Numbered from the stretch's first letter, positions 10,038 to 20,591 are shown. The stretch: 64,000 bases of DNA from Legionella birminghamensis (GCF_900452515.1 NZ_UGNW01000001.1:310001-374000), one strand, 5' to 3'. Numbers and translations are program-made. Notes: generated from the sequence alone by a model not told the origin.

Positions 10038-10846
10038 TAAACTTTAATTCTCACTCCATGACTAATTAAGCTCCCAGGATAAAGCACTACTTTATCTCCT
10101 ACCCTGAGCCCATCCATCACAATTGCTTTATCAGAGTTATGGCGTTTAATTTTTATAATACGCTTGATAGCCCTCCCTTTTTCAACGACAAATACCGCCC
10201 AGTGTTCAGCATCTCGAAACAAGGCGATCATCGGCACTAGTAATTCTTTTTTGGATTCATATATAAAAATATCCACATCAACCCGGAATTTGTCCCCAAG
10301 ACTTTTCCATTGGTCATAAGGAGAAGTAATATCAATAATGACATTTACCCGTTGTTCTTCTACCCCCAGGGCTGAAATTTTAGTATATCCACTTGGCTCT
10401 ATTGTGCGCACTATACCCCGCAAATCTATAGTTCCTCCCCATCGTTTAATTAAAACGTTTGCTTTGTCAGGAATTTTAGCTGCGTCAGTACTCAAGACAT
10501 CAGCTACTATCTCCAGTTTAGAGACATCAGCAAGCTCCATAATATTGGCACCTGCATTCAGGGTAGTTTCACTTTTTTGGTTAATACGTAATATTTTCCC
10601 TGAGACAGGCGCTGCAATGTTAATTTGCTCTTGAGTGTCATTTTGATTAGATGAGGTCGCGGCTAAGGACGCTTTAATTTTTTCAATATCGTGTTCTGCA
10701 CTATGGACCTTACGCTCAGCGGCATTAACGATTTTCTGTTTGAGCTGGTATTCCAATTCGGTATGCTCTATTTCACTTGGAGTGACATATCCTTTCGGTA
10801 CGAGCGCTTTTTTTCTGTTTAAATCAGAATAAGCCGTTTCAAACTC
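10034..10846 (-). pseudogene. N-terminally truncated HlyD-type adaptor of an ABC exporter
   Basis: The periplasmic membrane-fusion subunit that would link the ABC permease to an outer-membrane channel. What remains matches the second half of this adaptor family: a coiled-coil return helix ([18 protein letters not shown] to the KASL region), the lipoyl half IAAPVSGKILRINQKSE, the barrel (VDVLSTDAAKI-like, GVEEQRVNVIIDITSP) and the proximal domain to the stop. Roughly the first 150 residues are missing, including signal/anchor, first barrel strand, first lipoyl half and outgoing helix. The frame is open upstream into the permease 3' end, where homology stops near 10835-10850. A TTG at 10756 could start a 240-residue product, but without a signal it could not reach the periplasm. 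Confidence 0.75.
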
Positions 10847-13143
10847 ATTACACTTGAAATAATTACTACAATTATTGATATTACATAGGTTTTCGGTTCA
10901 ATTATAAATGGAATTTTAAACCAATCAGTTTGCATTAGTTCTAATATAGACCATGAAACCCAGTATCCAAAAAAAATACCCATCGGGATAGCTAATAGTA
11001 CTTCAAAAATAATATTATAAAAGAGGATGTTAGAAACCTCTCGCTCCGTAAATCCCAATACTCTTAAAGTAGATAACTCCCATGAGCGTTCAGCAAGAAT
11101 TATGATGGCATTGTTATACACCACAGCAATTGCAATAACTATTGCGAAGCCGGCCAAGATCGAAGTAAAAACCAGTATATGTTTTGCAAAGGTTTCTTTG
11201 AATGTTTGAACAATTGACACATTAAAGGTTATCGAACTTACTTTAGGTATCTTTTTTAGTTCTTTGTATAATTGATTAATATACTTATGATCAATGGAAA
11301 TGCCCGCCTGGTTGATGAGATGATCCTCGTTCAGTATCCGATTGATTAAAAAAATATCGGTATATGCGAACATTCCTACATAATCATTAACTATTCCTTG
11401 AACTTTAAGCCTGGTTTTTGCTCTGTTCCCTTCAAGCATATTGATCTGTACCCAGTCCCCGAGGGTTACATGCAATCGCTCAGCAAGACCTTTGCTCAAG
11501 AGAAGGGCATTCTCAGGTATAGAGATTGGATTTTCATTTTTATCAAGAATCGTCTTTAATTTTGCATCAGGTGGTATGCCAAACAGTGCAGTTTGTTCCG
11601 AAAAATTTTGATTTCTTAATAAGGCAGGGGCAATACGGTAGCCTTCAGCATTGATTACTCCATTAATATGTTTCAGTTCTATTAGTACTTTATCTTGTAA
11701 TTGTTGAGTAAATGATACGGTTGCATCTTGTTTTTGCGGCATTAAAAATTGTGTTTTAATCAAATATTGAACTGCATCATGCCAAAAGAGACCTAATATG
11801 ACTAAGGCCATAGCCAAAGCAATTCCGATTGAGGTTATTAAAGTACGAAATAAATGCCTAAAGGTATGACGATAAAACATTTTCGCACTTGCTGAAAGAT
11901 GGGAGATTAAATCAAACCGTTCCAAACGGAACATTCGATAAATGGGTGGGGCAGGAGGGCGCATCGCTACGGCTGGGGCTAAATTAACTACTTGATAGAT
12001 TGACCTCAAAGCTCCAGAACCAGCAGCGAACAAGCTGACTAGAACGCCTATAAATGCAGCTTGAATTGAAAATAAATAGTGGAAGACAGGGAATCTAAAA
12101 TATTCAGCATAAAGCTGTGTCATTAACTTACCAAACCATGCGCCAAGACCTATTCCTAAGATCGCCCCCAAAAGTACAATCACCAGGACGAGTTTTGAAT
12201 AATATAAGACAATTGATGAGTTGGTGTATCCAAGAGCTTTTAATAAAGCAATTTGTTCTCGTTGGTTTTGAACTAATCTGCCTGTTACTAAATTTAATAA
12301 AAATGAGGCGACAACCAGGAAAATAGGAGGGATAAATGTAGCAATAATCTTTTGTTGATTTATTTCGTTAGTTACGAACCGATCCGAAACTTGATCTTTT
12401 CTGTTATAGGTAATTGATAAGCCATAATCCAAGAATAATTGTTCTAAATCGTTACGCACCGACTGTTCGGAAGCATTGGGTGCCAGGGTTAAACTAATGT
12501 CATTAAACCCTTCTTGCATTCCGAGAGCAGCGCTTAGGGCTTTGTGATTCATCCAGAACACACCAAAATGTCTATTATCTGGGAGAAGATCTTCACCACG
12601 AATCGCATATACATATTCTGGAGATAAGACGATCCCGACGATACGTAATAGTTGCCGATGGCCATTTAGGAGTGCATAAATTTGATCGCCAGGTTTTATA
12701 GCATTTGAATCGGCGAACCCCTCATTAACTAATACCTCGTTCGCATTGCCAGGCTCAAGCCAACGTCCTTTACGTAAAAATAGTTGATTTAAATTGGATG
12801 ACCGCGAATCGGGTATGGATATAAAGCGTCCTATGGCAGGCTCTTGTAACCATGGCAAATCTAAAGTGACGTCCTCAACAATACGCGTCTCTACTTGCGA
12901 TACCCCTGGTATCTCCCCAATCCTTTTCTGCATATAAACTGGAGCTCGTTTCAAGGTTGCGAACACCTCTGCAAAATGATAATCGGAGTAAAATTTGTGT
13001 TGAGCCTGAGACAACGACAGGTAGGTGCTGATGGATGAAATCAATACACTAATACCACTGCAGACAACCAAAGCAATAGTAATAACCTGTCCTTTAAGTT
13101 TGAACAAATCACGAAATAACTTCTTATTTAAGATCATTACCAT
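10819..13143 (-). CDS. FtsX-like ABC exporter permease, C-terminus probably deleted
   Basis: An inner-membrane permease with two FtsX repeats, 774 residues. The pattern is one N-terminal membrane segment ([18 protein letters not shown]), a periplasmic domain to about residue 270, three membrane segments, a second segment plus periplasmic domain, and three more at the end. The conserved [12 protein letters not shown] linker is present. The last segment ends in VVIISSVMS followed by LKRLILI and a stop, whereas family members continue with about 20 cytoplasmic residues (LVRR..LDL.AVLKTRE type). That missing tail and the missing head of the adaptor meet at one junction, so a deletion is the simplest reading. 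The gene overlaps the ATPase stop (TAATG); ATG 13143 or 13137 may be used. Confidence 0.85.
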   Translation of the reverse strand: MVMILNKKLFRDLFKLKGQVITIALVVCSGISVLISSISTYLSLSQAQHKFYSDYHFAEVFATLKRAPVYMQKRIGEIPGVSQVETRIVEDVTLDLPWLQEPAIGRFISIPDSRSSNLNQLFLRKGRWLEPGNANEVLVNEGFADSNAIKPGDQIYALLNGHRQLLRIVGIVLSPEYVYAIRGEDLLPDNRHFGVFWMNHKALSAALGMQEGFNDISLTLAPNASEQSVRNDLEQLFLDYGLSITYNRKDQVSDRFVTNEINQQKIIATFIPPIFLVVASFLLNLVTGRLVQNQREQIALLKALGYTNSSIVLYYSKLVLVIVLLGAILGIGLGAWFGKLMTQLYAEYFRFPVFHYLFSIQAAFIGVLVSLFAAGSGALRSIYQVVNLAPAVAMRPPAPPIYRMFRLERFDLISHLSASAKMFYRHTFRHLFRTLITSIGIALAMALVILGLFWHDAVQYLIKTQFLMPQKQDATVSFTQQLQDKVLIELKHINGVINAEGYRIAPALLRNQNFSEQTALFGIPPDAKLKTILDKNENPISIPENALLLSKGLAERLHVTLGDWVQINMLEGNRAKTRLKVQGIVNDYVGMFAYTDIFLINRILNEDHLINQAGISIDHKYINQLYKELKKIPKVSSITFNVSIVQTFKETFAKHILVFTSILAGFAIVIAIAVVYNNAIIILAERSWELSTLRVLGFTEREVSNILFYNIIFEVLLAIPMGIFFGYWVSWSILELMQTDWFKIPFIIEPKTYVISIIVVIISSVMSLKRLILI

Positions 13144-13847
13144 GATAAATCTGCGGCTTTTTGTTTCGTTTTGTTCTCGATGACCTGGGCGATTTGGCCA
13201 TCTGCAATATGAATTATCCTATCGGCCATCTCGCCTATTACTAAATTATGGGTAATGATGACGACGGTAGTGTTTAATTTTTTATTTGCTAATTCAAGTG
13301 TTTCCAGTACTATTTTTCCTGTTTCACAATCAAGGGCTCCGGTGGGTTCATCGCATAGAAGTACATCCGGTTGTTTTGCTATGGCGCGGGCAATGGCAAC
13401 ACGTTGCTGTTCTCCTCCTGATAATTGCGAAGGAAAGTGTGATATTCGATTTTCAAGCCCTAATAGTTTGATTGCTTCAACCGGATCCATGGGATTATCT
13501 GCAATTTCGGTAACTATCGATATGTTTTCTAAAGCTGTTAAATTGGATATTAAATTGTAAAATTGAAAAACAAACCCAATATGCTCACGTCGGTAACGGG
13601 TAAGCTCATGTTCACTTGATGCAGTAATAATGTGATCTTTATAAATTACCTCTCCAGAGGTAGGTACATCAAGACCACCGATAATATTGAGTAGGGTAGA
13701 TTTACCGCTCCCTGAAGGGCCTAGTAAAACAACCAGCTCACCCTGATATAAATCCAGGTTAATCTGTCGTAATGCATTGATTTGCACCTCACCCATCTGG
13801 TAGGTTTTAGTTAGATTGCGGATTTTAAAGGCTGGATGGTGGTTCAT
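13137..13847 (-). CDS. ABC transporter ATP-binding protein (MacB/LolD type)
   Basis: The ATPase that pairs with the FtsX-like permease, 236 residues, a full-length single ABC domain. Walker A is [13 protein letters not shown], the Q-loop lies in FVFQFYNLI, the signature is [15 protein letters not shown], Walker B is [12 protein letters not shown] and the switch His is in VVIITHN. ATG 13847 is preferred because [16 protein letters not shown] aligns with family N-termini; a GTG at 13865 is an alternative. ATPase, permease and adaptor form one minus-strand operon with overlapping genes. The ATPase is intact, but the complex probably is not because both partners are damaged. Confidence 0.92.
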   Translation of the reverse strand: MNHHPAFKIRNLTKTYQMGEVQINALRQINLDLYQGELVVLLGPSGSGKSTLLNIIGGLDVPTSGEVIYKDHIITASSEHELTRYRREHIGFVFQFYNLISNLTALENISIVTEIADNPMDPVEAIKLLGLENRISHFPSQLSGGEQQRVAIARAIAKQPDVLLCDEPTGALDCETGKIVLETLELANKKLNTTVVIITHNLVIGEMADRIIHIADGQIAQVIENKTKQKAADLSW

Positions 13848-13957
13848 CAAAAGTCCATTTAGCACATGTCGATTAGTCTGTTCATGAATAATCTAGTATA
13901 GCGCGTTTTCTGGCCCGTTTAGGTATAATTTCATGTGCTTGTGATCTGGAATGTTGA

Positions 13958-14022
13958 TTGAATGCCGGATTAGAAACGATTGCAAATCATTGGCATGACC
14001 CTTTGGATTTGGCGAATCAGCC
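13958..14022 (+). pseudogene. Fossil fragment of the aminotransferase gene
   Basis: This stretch reads GLETIANHWHDPLDLANQPL and a stop. It matches ELETIANRWHDSSDLDNN of the intact aminotransferase (8634-8687), with a run of 19 identical bases and only scattered differences. Nothing before or after it resembles the rest of that gene. It is probably a trace of a second, now deleted, copy, or of the event that placed the exporter operon here. Confidence 0.6.
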
Positions 14023-14038
14023 TCTTTAGACAAGATAC

Positions 14039-15226
14039 CTAACCTAAAGAAGACAAGAACTGCATAATACCGGCATAGGAAATGTATTCCTGCTCCAAAC
14101 GCAGACGGGTGCCAAAACGCTGGGTTTGCAAGGCTTCATACAATAATTGTTCGTCTGCAGTTAAGTAATTGAGAGAACTTTGATTCTGTTTCGGCTCTAT
14201 TGTCCAATGCATTTTATGACTCAGCAGGGTATTTTCATCCATAAGGAATGATTTGGTCTGAGGGAGAATTTTCCTGCACTGATTTAAAATCGCAAAGCCA
14301 TGCGTATCAATGTCCCCCCAATACCAAACCGCTTTATCCGATAGCCAGGAGGCTTGTTCGAGAAAATCAAAACCATATCCTCGTCCGAAAATTACCAGAG
14401 ATCTGGGAATTCTGGGAAAAACCAGGGCATTGATATCATTTTCGACTATAAATACAGTTTGTACGGGTAGAGCAAGCTTGGAAAAAGCCTTTGTGGTAAT
14501 ACTTAGATCCGACAAGCCCTGGATATGGCAGGTTTCATCCAGAATTCGAAAACGAACCAGATTAGGTTTTTCATTAAAGCCATATCGTGCTGCAAAATTC
14601 GCTCTCGCGCTCCATTGCTGCTGAATGGCATCTACTGGCAAGAGCAGATCGAACCACTCGCTTAAAATAGATTGATGCTGCTCTATAAATTTGGAATCTA
14701 TTTCAGGCAAACTAAGCTGTCTCATGTAAATACCGGGCTTTGGATTTTGTAACATCCATTGCATGACCCGCAATAATCTGGGCATTACCTCATGATAAAT
14801 GAGTACCTGATGGGGTTTTTTTATGATCCATGTTCTCAACGCAGGGATCTCGGCTAATATCTGGCTCGCCACACGCAGAAATAGTTCTCCTTTGCGGCGC
14901 TTTCCCAACCAAGCCAAAACATCCTGCACAGAAGCGATAAAGAGAGATTTTGGCAGCTCATTACGACCTAAAAGTCTGTGATTTACAACTTGCCACTCCA
15001 GGTGAAATCCGGGAATGGATGACAAACTCCGAATTTCGGAAACCCAATTCTGAGCGTCTGCAAAGCGCTGCCCTAAATCAGCCGGAGAAGGGGCTTTCAA
15101 AGGAAAGCGAAGCGGAAAGAAATCGGAAGGCTCTAAGAGCTCTGTTAACAAACGACCGGAATCCCAAAGCGCTTCAAGTTTTTTTTGGATTAAAAGTTTA
15201 CTCGCCCATCGTTTATCAGGTTGCAA
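14039..15226 (-). CDS. jetD: Wadjet defence protein JetD (Toprim nuclease subunit)
   Basis: The nuclease subunit of a type I Wadjet system, 395 residues. It combines an N-terminal DUF3322 region with a C-terminal DUF2220/Toprim-like domain. The acidic residues are visible: E262 in FIVENDINALVFP and the DxD pair D305/D307 in WYWGDIDTHGFAIL, followed by FLMDENTLLSH. In studied systems JetD is the topoisomerase VI-related nuclease that cuts plasmid DNA reeled in by the JetABC motor. The start is TTG 15226, with AAAGAGG upstream, inside the last codons of jetC (11-bp overlap). It is the last gene of the operon. Catalytic residues appear intact. Confidence 0.93.
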   Translation of the reverse strand: MQPDKRWASKLLIQKKLEALWDSGRLLTELLEPSDFFPLRFPLKAPSPADLGQRFADAQNWVSEIRSLSSIPGFHLEWQVVNHRLLGRNELPKSLFIASVQDVLAWLGKRRKGELFLRVASQILAEIPALRTWIIKKPHQVLIYHEVMPRLLRVMQWMLQNPKPGIYMRQLSLPEIDSKFIEQHQSILSEWFDLLLPVDAIQQQWSARANFAARYGFNEKPNLVRFRILDETCHIQGLSDLSITTKAFSKLALPVQTVFIVENDINALVFPRIPRSLVIFGRGYGFDFLEQASWLSDKAVWYWGDIDTHGFAILNQCRKILPQTKSFLMDENTLLSHKMHWTIEPKQNQSSLNYLTADEQLLYEALQTQRFGTRLRLEQEYISYAGIMQFLSSLG

Positions 15227-18200
15227 GATAAGCCTCTTTTTCTTTTTTATATTCTTCTATCGTTAAATGTCTTAACAGAGACTCGCCTCCTTCCTTACTA
15301 TGTACAAATCCTACCGAAGCGACATAAGGCTCTATGATATGAATCTTTTGTAAAGGCGTTACCACCAATAACTGTAACCCCATTGTTTTAAACAAGTCCA
15401 AACCAAAACGTGCTGATTCATCGGATCCTCGCCCAAAAGCCTCATCGATAACGACAAAACGGAAACTCTGCTGGGAAGCCCTCTCTGCCTGTAATCCAAA
15501 TTGATAGGCAAGGCTGGCTGCCAAAACGGTGTATGCCAGTTTTTCCTTTTGACCGCCCGATTTACCTCCCGAGTCGGTGTAATGCTCATGTTCACTATGA
15601 TCTTCCAGCCATCGCTCAGAAGCCGCAAACACAAACCATTGGCGCACATCGGTAACTTTGCGGGTCCAACGTTTATCAAGCTCTGTTGTTCCTTCTCGTC
15701 CCCGAAACCGCTCGATAATGGCCTTCACCTGTAAAAATTTATGTTCTGCATACTGAGCCGCTTCCTGACTGCTTAAACTCCCTTCAGTGCACTGGCGCAA
15801 ATCCGAACGGAACTGACGCAACTCCATATCACGAGTATCTTGAATTTCTAAAGCGATGTAGCGTCCAGGATTATACTCTATTTCTTCAAGAGAACGGTTG
15901 ATTTGTGCAATGCGTTCTTTAATATCCTGTACTTCCCGATTCAGTTGTGACTGGAAATTGGCAATTTCTCTTATGGTATTTTCGTTCAATAAGGCCTTAA
16001 AACGTTCTTCAAAACGAGGTAAATCATCGGCCTGCAAACTAGATAACATGAGTTTAAATTCATTCCCTGCTTCTAGACGTGCATCAACCTCTTGTGTTTC
16101 AGCAGGGTAGTCGCGCCGATATCCCTCCATCGATTTAATAATGCGTTCTTCCAATGTTTTTATTTTACTATCCTGGCTATCAATTTTCTTTTGAATCCAG
16201 GAGCGTAAGTCCTGCTGTTTATTATCGCAGGATTCTATAGTGAGCTGCTGACTTCCTAAAGCCTCTGTCCTATAGCGCTCCAATGCTGTAATGAGGGCCG
16301 CTGCCTCCCCACACTCCTTTGGTAAGCACTCTTGCTCACAGATGGATAACTGCTGTTGTGCCCACTCCATTTTAGCTTCGCTTCTGGAGGTTTTATCTTT
16401 TTGCTGGTCTAATTGCTGTTCCAACGATTTGATATGCGTTGTAGTTTTTTCCAAAGCTGCATTGAGTTCTTTTAGTACATCAGAAGCCTGCTCCAGACTT
16501 TCTTTTTCCTTTTCCAGAGACGCAATAATGCGAGTTAATTCTTGCCAGCACAGAGCCTCGAATTCTTTAAAAGCTTCAAGACGCAGAATTTTGATTTTTT
16601 CCTGGTCTATTGCTTTTCTGGCATTTTGTTGTCGGCTAATCTGAATAGACAATTGATGCAAGTATTGTTCTTGCTCTTGTCTTTGAAGTAGCAGGGTTTT
16701 GATTTTCTTTTGGTTACTCCAGCCCAAAATGTAACGGCTTTTGTCGTTAATTGGAAACCTGTCGTCTTTTTCATGCCGCTGACCAGAAAATTTTATTTGT
16801 CCCGCTGGTGTCACTGCCTGTTGCGCTTTGCGAAAATCATCAAGGTCCTCACAGCATAGAAAATCAAAACGCTTGCTTAATTCCATCTCCAGCCAGGTAT
16901 AAAACTCTGTATCAGGTTTAATCTGTATTTTTTCTACCAGGGAGCCTGGCTGAATTGTCTTTAGCTGTCTGGCATCAATCGCAGCGGGTACACGGTAATA
17001 TACCAGCCGGCCTTTCAAGTGAGTGCCCTCTACCCAGGCGCTGACAGTTTGATAATGCCTGTCTGGAACTAACAACGATAAGCCAAATTGATGCAGCAAA
17101 CGTTCGGCAACTCCTTCCCAGCGCGCTTCACTTTCCTGGACTTGCAATAACTCGCCTATAAACGGCATATCCTCCTCTGGAAGTTTTAAAGCCTGGCATA
17201 GGTGGGTTCTGAGTGCGATTTGTTGCGCACTGATATTACTTTGCCGTTGCTGTAAAGATTGAATTTCCTCTTCAAGTACCCTATGTCGCTGTTGCTCTGT
17301 TTTGAAGCGTACCGTCAATTCGGTGATTTCATTCTGAATGGCGCTTTCGCGAATTTCTCCATTTTGCAAACGCTCTTTTAATGCCGCCTGGTTTTGGATG
17401 AATTGCTCAAAACTGTCTGGAAACGGCAACTCCAAGTCTCTCGCCAGGAACTCATAGTCTTTTGCTGTTTGTTTGCGCTTATTCTGCTCACGTACATTCC
17501 CTTCAATTTCAAGGCGCAAACGCTCAGCACGGTCACCTCCATTCACCAGAAGTTCTCGTGTGAGATGATCTCTTTCCGCCAAAGCACTAGCCCGGGTTTC
17601 ATTTAAAACAGCAATCCGGTTTGTCCCTTTTTGTATCTCTTCCTGCAAATTCTCTAGACGTTGCCTCAACAATCCCGATTTGAGATGGGCAAAATAATAT
17701 CGTAACCCCTCGCGGCATATACGCCAATGTTCCTTTTGATGGATAACCTGGGAATGCAAATCCAAATCCTTAACCAGAGGACTAAGCTTTTGTATTTGCG
17801 CTTTCGCTTTAACCACCGCATCATGCGCCCGGTTTAAATCATCAAAATGCTGAATTAAAGATTCAATACGTGAGGCGACATCGAACGCTTCCAGCATGTG
17901 ATCGCGAACAAACTCTGTTAAGTTCCCTACAGACTTCATAGATACCGTTTGATGAAAAAGCTCCAGCGCCTGATCATGTTGAATTCCAAAGCGCCGTTTG
18001 AATGCGGCAGCATAAGGGGGAAAGCTATCAAAAAGTAGTTCTGAGGATGAAAGAAGACGTAAGCGCTTTTTGAGTTGATTAATATTCTGGCCAAAATGGG
18101 TAAAATGAGATGCAATACTCAGTACCTCATCGGCAACCACAAAAAAGCGCGCTGGCTGTCCCCCGCTATCTTTAATCCAGAAGACTTGAGCGAGAGTCAC

Positions 18201-18554
18201 GGATTGCTGTGTAGCCTGATTATGAAAAACCCCTAAAATGACTGAGTAATGGCTATTATTTCTTAATGCCACAGGTTTTGCAGACTGACCAGCCTCACTA
18301 CGCTCTGACTTATAATACCCCAGCACATAGGAAAGCAGGCTGCGCTCTTTTGCTTCAGCTCCTGCAGCCTTGTTATATGCGATACGATGCGCGGGGACTA
18401 ATAAAGTGGTAATGGCATCAACTAATGTGGATTTTCCTGCGCCAATATCTCCTGTCAGCAAACCATTCTTGCCTTCCAGGGTTAAACGCCATACCCGCTG
18501 GTGGAACGTCCCCCAATTAAATACTTCTATTTGCTGTAGACGAAATCCATTCAT
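15216..18554 (-). CDS. jetC: Wadjet defence protein JetC (SMC-like ATPase)
   Basis: The MukB/SMC-like motor of Wadjet, 1112 residues. The N-terminal head has Walker A at 35-42 (TGDIGAGKSTLVDAI). Long heptad-rich coiled coils run from about 270 to 900 with a hinge-like globular insertion in the middle. The C-terminal head has the signature SGGQKEKLAYTVLAASLAY, Walker B in FRFVVIDEAFGRG, and LLVVTPLQKIHIIEPYV typical of this family. With JetA and JetB it forms a DNA loop-extruding complex that senses small circular DNA. Start ATG 18554 lies two bases after the jetB stop, and the GGAGAA in front spans that stop, so translation is coupled. Confidence 0.95.
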   Translation of the reverse strand: MNGFRLQQIEVFNWGTFHQRVWRLTLEGKNGLLTGDIGAGKSTLVDAITTLLVPAHRIAYNKAAGAEAKERSLLSYVLGYYKSERSEAGQSAKPVALRNNSHYSVILGVFHNQATQQSVTLAQVFWIKDSGGQPARFFVVADEVLSIASHFTHFGQNINQLKKRLRLLSSSELLFDSFPPYAAAFKRRFGIQHDQALELFHQTVSMKSVGNLTEFVRDHMLEAFDVASRIESLIQHFDDLNRAHDAVVKAKAQIQKLSPLVKDLDLHSQVIHQKEHWRICREGLRYYFAHLKSGLLRQRLENLQEEIQKGTNRIAVLNETRASALAERDHLTRELLVNGGDRAERLRLEIEGNVREQNKRKQTAKDYEFLARDLELPFPDSFEQFIQNQAALKERLQNGEIRESAIQNEITELTVRFKTEQQRHRVLEEEIQSLQQRQSNISAQQIALRTHLCQALKLPEEDMPFIGELLQVQESEARWEGVAERLLHQFGLSLLVPDRHYQTVSAWVEGTHLKGRLVYYRVPAAIDARQLKTIQPGSLVEKIQIKPDTEFYTWLEMELSKRFDFLCCEDLDDFRKAQQAVTPAGQIKFSGQRHEKDDRFPINDKSRYILGWSNQKKIKTLLLQRQEQEQYLHQLSIQISRQQNARKAIDQEKIKILRLEAFKEFEALCWQELTRIIASLEKEKESLEQASDVLKELNAALEKTTTHIKSLEQQLDQQKDKTSRSEAKMEWAQQQLSICEQECLPKECGEAAALITALERYRTEALGSQQLTIESCDNKQQDLRSWIQKKIDSQDSKIKTLEERIIKSMEGYRRDYPAETQEVDARLEAGNEFKLMLSSLQADDLPRFEERFKALLNENTIREIANFQSQLNREVQDIKERIAQINRSLEEIEYNPGRYIALEIQDTRDMELRQFRSDLRQCTEGSLSSQEAAQYAEHKFLQVKAIIERFRGREGTTELDKRWTRKVTDVRQWFVFAASERWLEDHSEHEHYTDSGGKSGGQKEKLAYTVLAASLAYQFGLQAERASQQSFRFVVIDEAFGRGSDESARFGLDLFKTMGLQLLVVTPLQKIHIIEPYVASVGFVHSKEGGESLLRHLTIEEYKKEKEAYLAT

Positions 18555-18556
18555 GG

Positions 18557-19144
18557 TTATTCTCCCTGCGCTGCGCCAGCATGCAGTGCATAGGCTTGCA
18601 ATTTTTGTTCGAAATCATGCAGCCATTGGGCATCGACGAAGGCTTTAATAATACGTTTTACCTCGATTTTTGAACTGTCATTGTGTAAACGGCGCACAAA
18701 GCCGAGCTCAACAATTTTATTAATATAAGTATCAATCTGATCCATAATTCTGGCTTCATTACTTCCAGGCGGCAAGAACAGACGAAGCTGCTCAACAATG
18801 TCTTCTTTATTCAAAATCAGGCGTGAATCTCCACTGCTGGCATCATGCTCCACCAGTTTTCGTCTAAAAAGAGCTAACAATAAGCTGACTGGATAGGACA
18901 ACTGACGTTTTGGCACCAATGATGGCAAAGGCTCTTCGCCGTCTTCAGCGATTTTAGGTTTAAGCCATGCAACTCCCTCATCTTCCTGCAAGATCAAATC
19001 CAAACCAATGATCCGTACATAATCTCGCACTTTCGCTTGCAGTTTAAGTAAATGCTGCCATAAGGACGGTTCTTCCTCTAAATATAAGACACCTTTAAAC
19101 AGTTTAATTAAAACAAGAGACAGGGTATTGGATTCTTGGTTCAT
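18557..19144 (-). CDS. jetB: Wadjet defence protein JetB (MukE-like, DUF4194)
   Basis: A small winged-helix (KITE/MukE-like) subunit, 195 residues, DUF4194 family. Typical parts are LSLVLIKLFKGVLYLEE near the start, LLALFRRKLVEHD in the middle, and the C-terminal LGFVRRLHNDSSKIEVKRII. In Wadjet complexes it bridges the kleisin JetA and the SMC subunit JetC. The start is taken at ATG 19144, one base after the jetA stop (TGA-C-ATG); longer in-frame readings run back into jetA and have no family similarity. Confidence 0.92.
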   Translation of the reverse strand: MNQESNTLSLVLIKLFKGVLYLEEEPSLWQHLLKLQAKVRDYVRIIGLDLILQEDEGVAWLKPKIAEDGEEPLPSLVPKRQLSYPVSLLLALFRRKLVEHDASSGDSRLILNKEDIVEQLRLFLPPGSNEARIMDQIDTYINKIVELGFVRRLHNDSSKIEVKRIIKAFVDAQWLHDFEQKLQAYALHAGAAQGE

Positions 19145-19145
19145 G

Positions 19146-20591
19146 TCAGGTCCGGGTAAAAATAATTCTTGGAAGAGAGGCCTGGCGCACAATCCCGTGC
19201 TCGTCAAACCATGAAATTACTTCTTTATTCTCTTCATCAAAAACTGCATGTTTGTCATTGGCTGCAATAGATAAATAAGTGATTAGCTCGGCTAAACCAT
19301 GTTCTAATGGATAAGTTTGTATTACATGAGCCAGGCTTATCTGTGGAGCAAGTCCTCGTGCACGCTTAATTTGTGCCAATAACGCTTCCTTATCAACAAC
19401 CATCTGGTTGTATAAAGTCTCAGGTACAATATTGTCCAGCTCATCTGTATACATATGAGTCTGCAATCTGATCTTGAGTGGCGGAGTAAATAAAGGCCTG
19501 CCCATAGGAACATGCAAACTTGGAGCTGCCCCATCCAGGCTCATAAAATCCTCTTTAGGAGGGCATGACTTAACTTGCAAGGCATGAAGGTTAATACGAT
19601 CCAGAATCTGTATGATTCTTTTATTCTCAAGATAGGCCTGATCATCTAAAAAGCGTCTCAATTGCTGCGACAATTTCGCAACTGTTCTTTGCGTATATTC
19701 TCCTGCTTCAAGCCAATCAAAATGTATCCGCTGTAGACGCGTATCCTTTGCAAATTCAGCCAGAGAGTCCAATTGCGTTACCTGTTGCAGTAATGCACTT
19801 AACTCATCCTGGCTTGCTGGAGACATTAAAAAGTCCCAAAAGGCTCTGAAACTCCGGCCTTGAGCTGAATCTGAAATGGCATCCCGCTCACCAAAAATCT
19901 GTTGTAATAATTGCCCTTTACTTCCATCCCAGGACGCAATTTGCTCGCGGACATCTCGATCCAGCACTCTGAAATTATGTTCTACCGTTCTAAAATCACT
20001 CAGCAAGTCTCGAGCAGTCGATTGCACCTGAAAGAATCGATCTTTCAAGGCAGCATCATCCATGACAGCAAGATCACCCATCCGAAGAGACTGAATTTCC
20101 TTGTCTATATCGCGTTTTTTTTTCTCCAGTTCAGCAATACGCACTTCTACATCTGTTTCAATCCCATGAATGATTTGTCTGAGCAGTTCAAAAACGATTA
20201 AAAGCCTCGACTCCGTACCCACAAAGTTTTTTTCTGCCAGGTTTTCAAGCCAAACCAATGCTTTCTCTGTCGCGGGGGTCAAATCATAATGAGGCTCATC
20301 AGATCCTTGAGGATAAAACTTTCGTAACCAGCCCTTGTTATTTTGCGACCAGTCATCCAGATAAGAAGTTGCTGATTTTGAAAAAACTGCAGTCCCGTCT
20401 TCATTTTTTAATTGAAACAATACATCGTCTAAAATAGAAACCAGCTGAGATTGAGCTAAAATGCGCTCATTAGTTTGAATAAACGCCTTGTCTAAGAAGC
20501 TGGCTATCAATGGTGCATGATCGGCCTGCAGTAAACGCCATGCGGGATTATTTTTTTTAAGCTGATTCAAATAATAATAATCGAGAGCCAT
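19146..20591 (-). CDS. jetA: Wadjet defence protein JetA (kleisin, DUF3375)
   Basis: The kleisin-type subunit of Wadjet, 481 residues, DUF3375 family. It opens with LNQLKKNNPAWRLLQADHAPLIASFL, the usual N-terminus, and continues through FPQGSDEP-like, helical and winged-helix segments to a C-terminal domain with YLSIAANDKHAVFDEE. It closes the SMC ring formed by JetC. It is the first gene of the operon; the 218 bp upstream holds a perfect 9-bp inverted repeat but no clear promoter. All four jet genes are intact and in canonical order A-B-C-D. Confidence 0.94.
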   Translation of the reverse strand: MALDYYYLNQLKKNNPAWRLLQADHAPLIASFLDKAFIQTNERILAQSQLVSILDDVLFQLKNEDGTAVFSKSATSYLDDWSQNNKGWLRKFYPQGSDEPHYDLTPATEKALVWLENLAEKNFVGTESRLLIVFELLRQIIHGIETDVEVRIAELEKKKRDIDKEIQSLRMGDLAVMDDAALKDRFFQVQSTARDLLSDFRTVEHNFRVLDRDVREQIASWDGSKGQLLQQIFGERDAISDSAQGRSFRAFWDFLMSPASQDELSALLQQVTQLDSLAEFAKDTRLQRIHFDWLEAGEYTQRTVAKLSQQLRRFLDDQAYLENKRIIQILDRINLHALQVKSCPPKEDFMSLDGAAPSLHVPMGRPLFTPPLKIRLQTHMYTDELDNIVPETLYNQMVVDKEALLAQIKRARGLAPQISLAHVIQTYPLEHGLAELITYLSIAANDKHAVFDEENKEVISWFDEHGIVRQASLPRIIFTRT

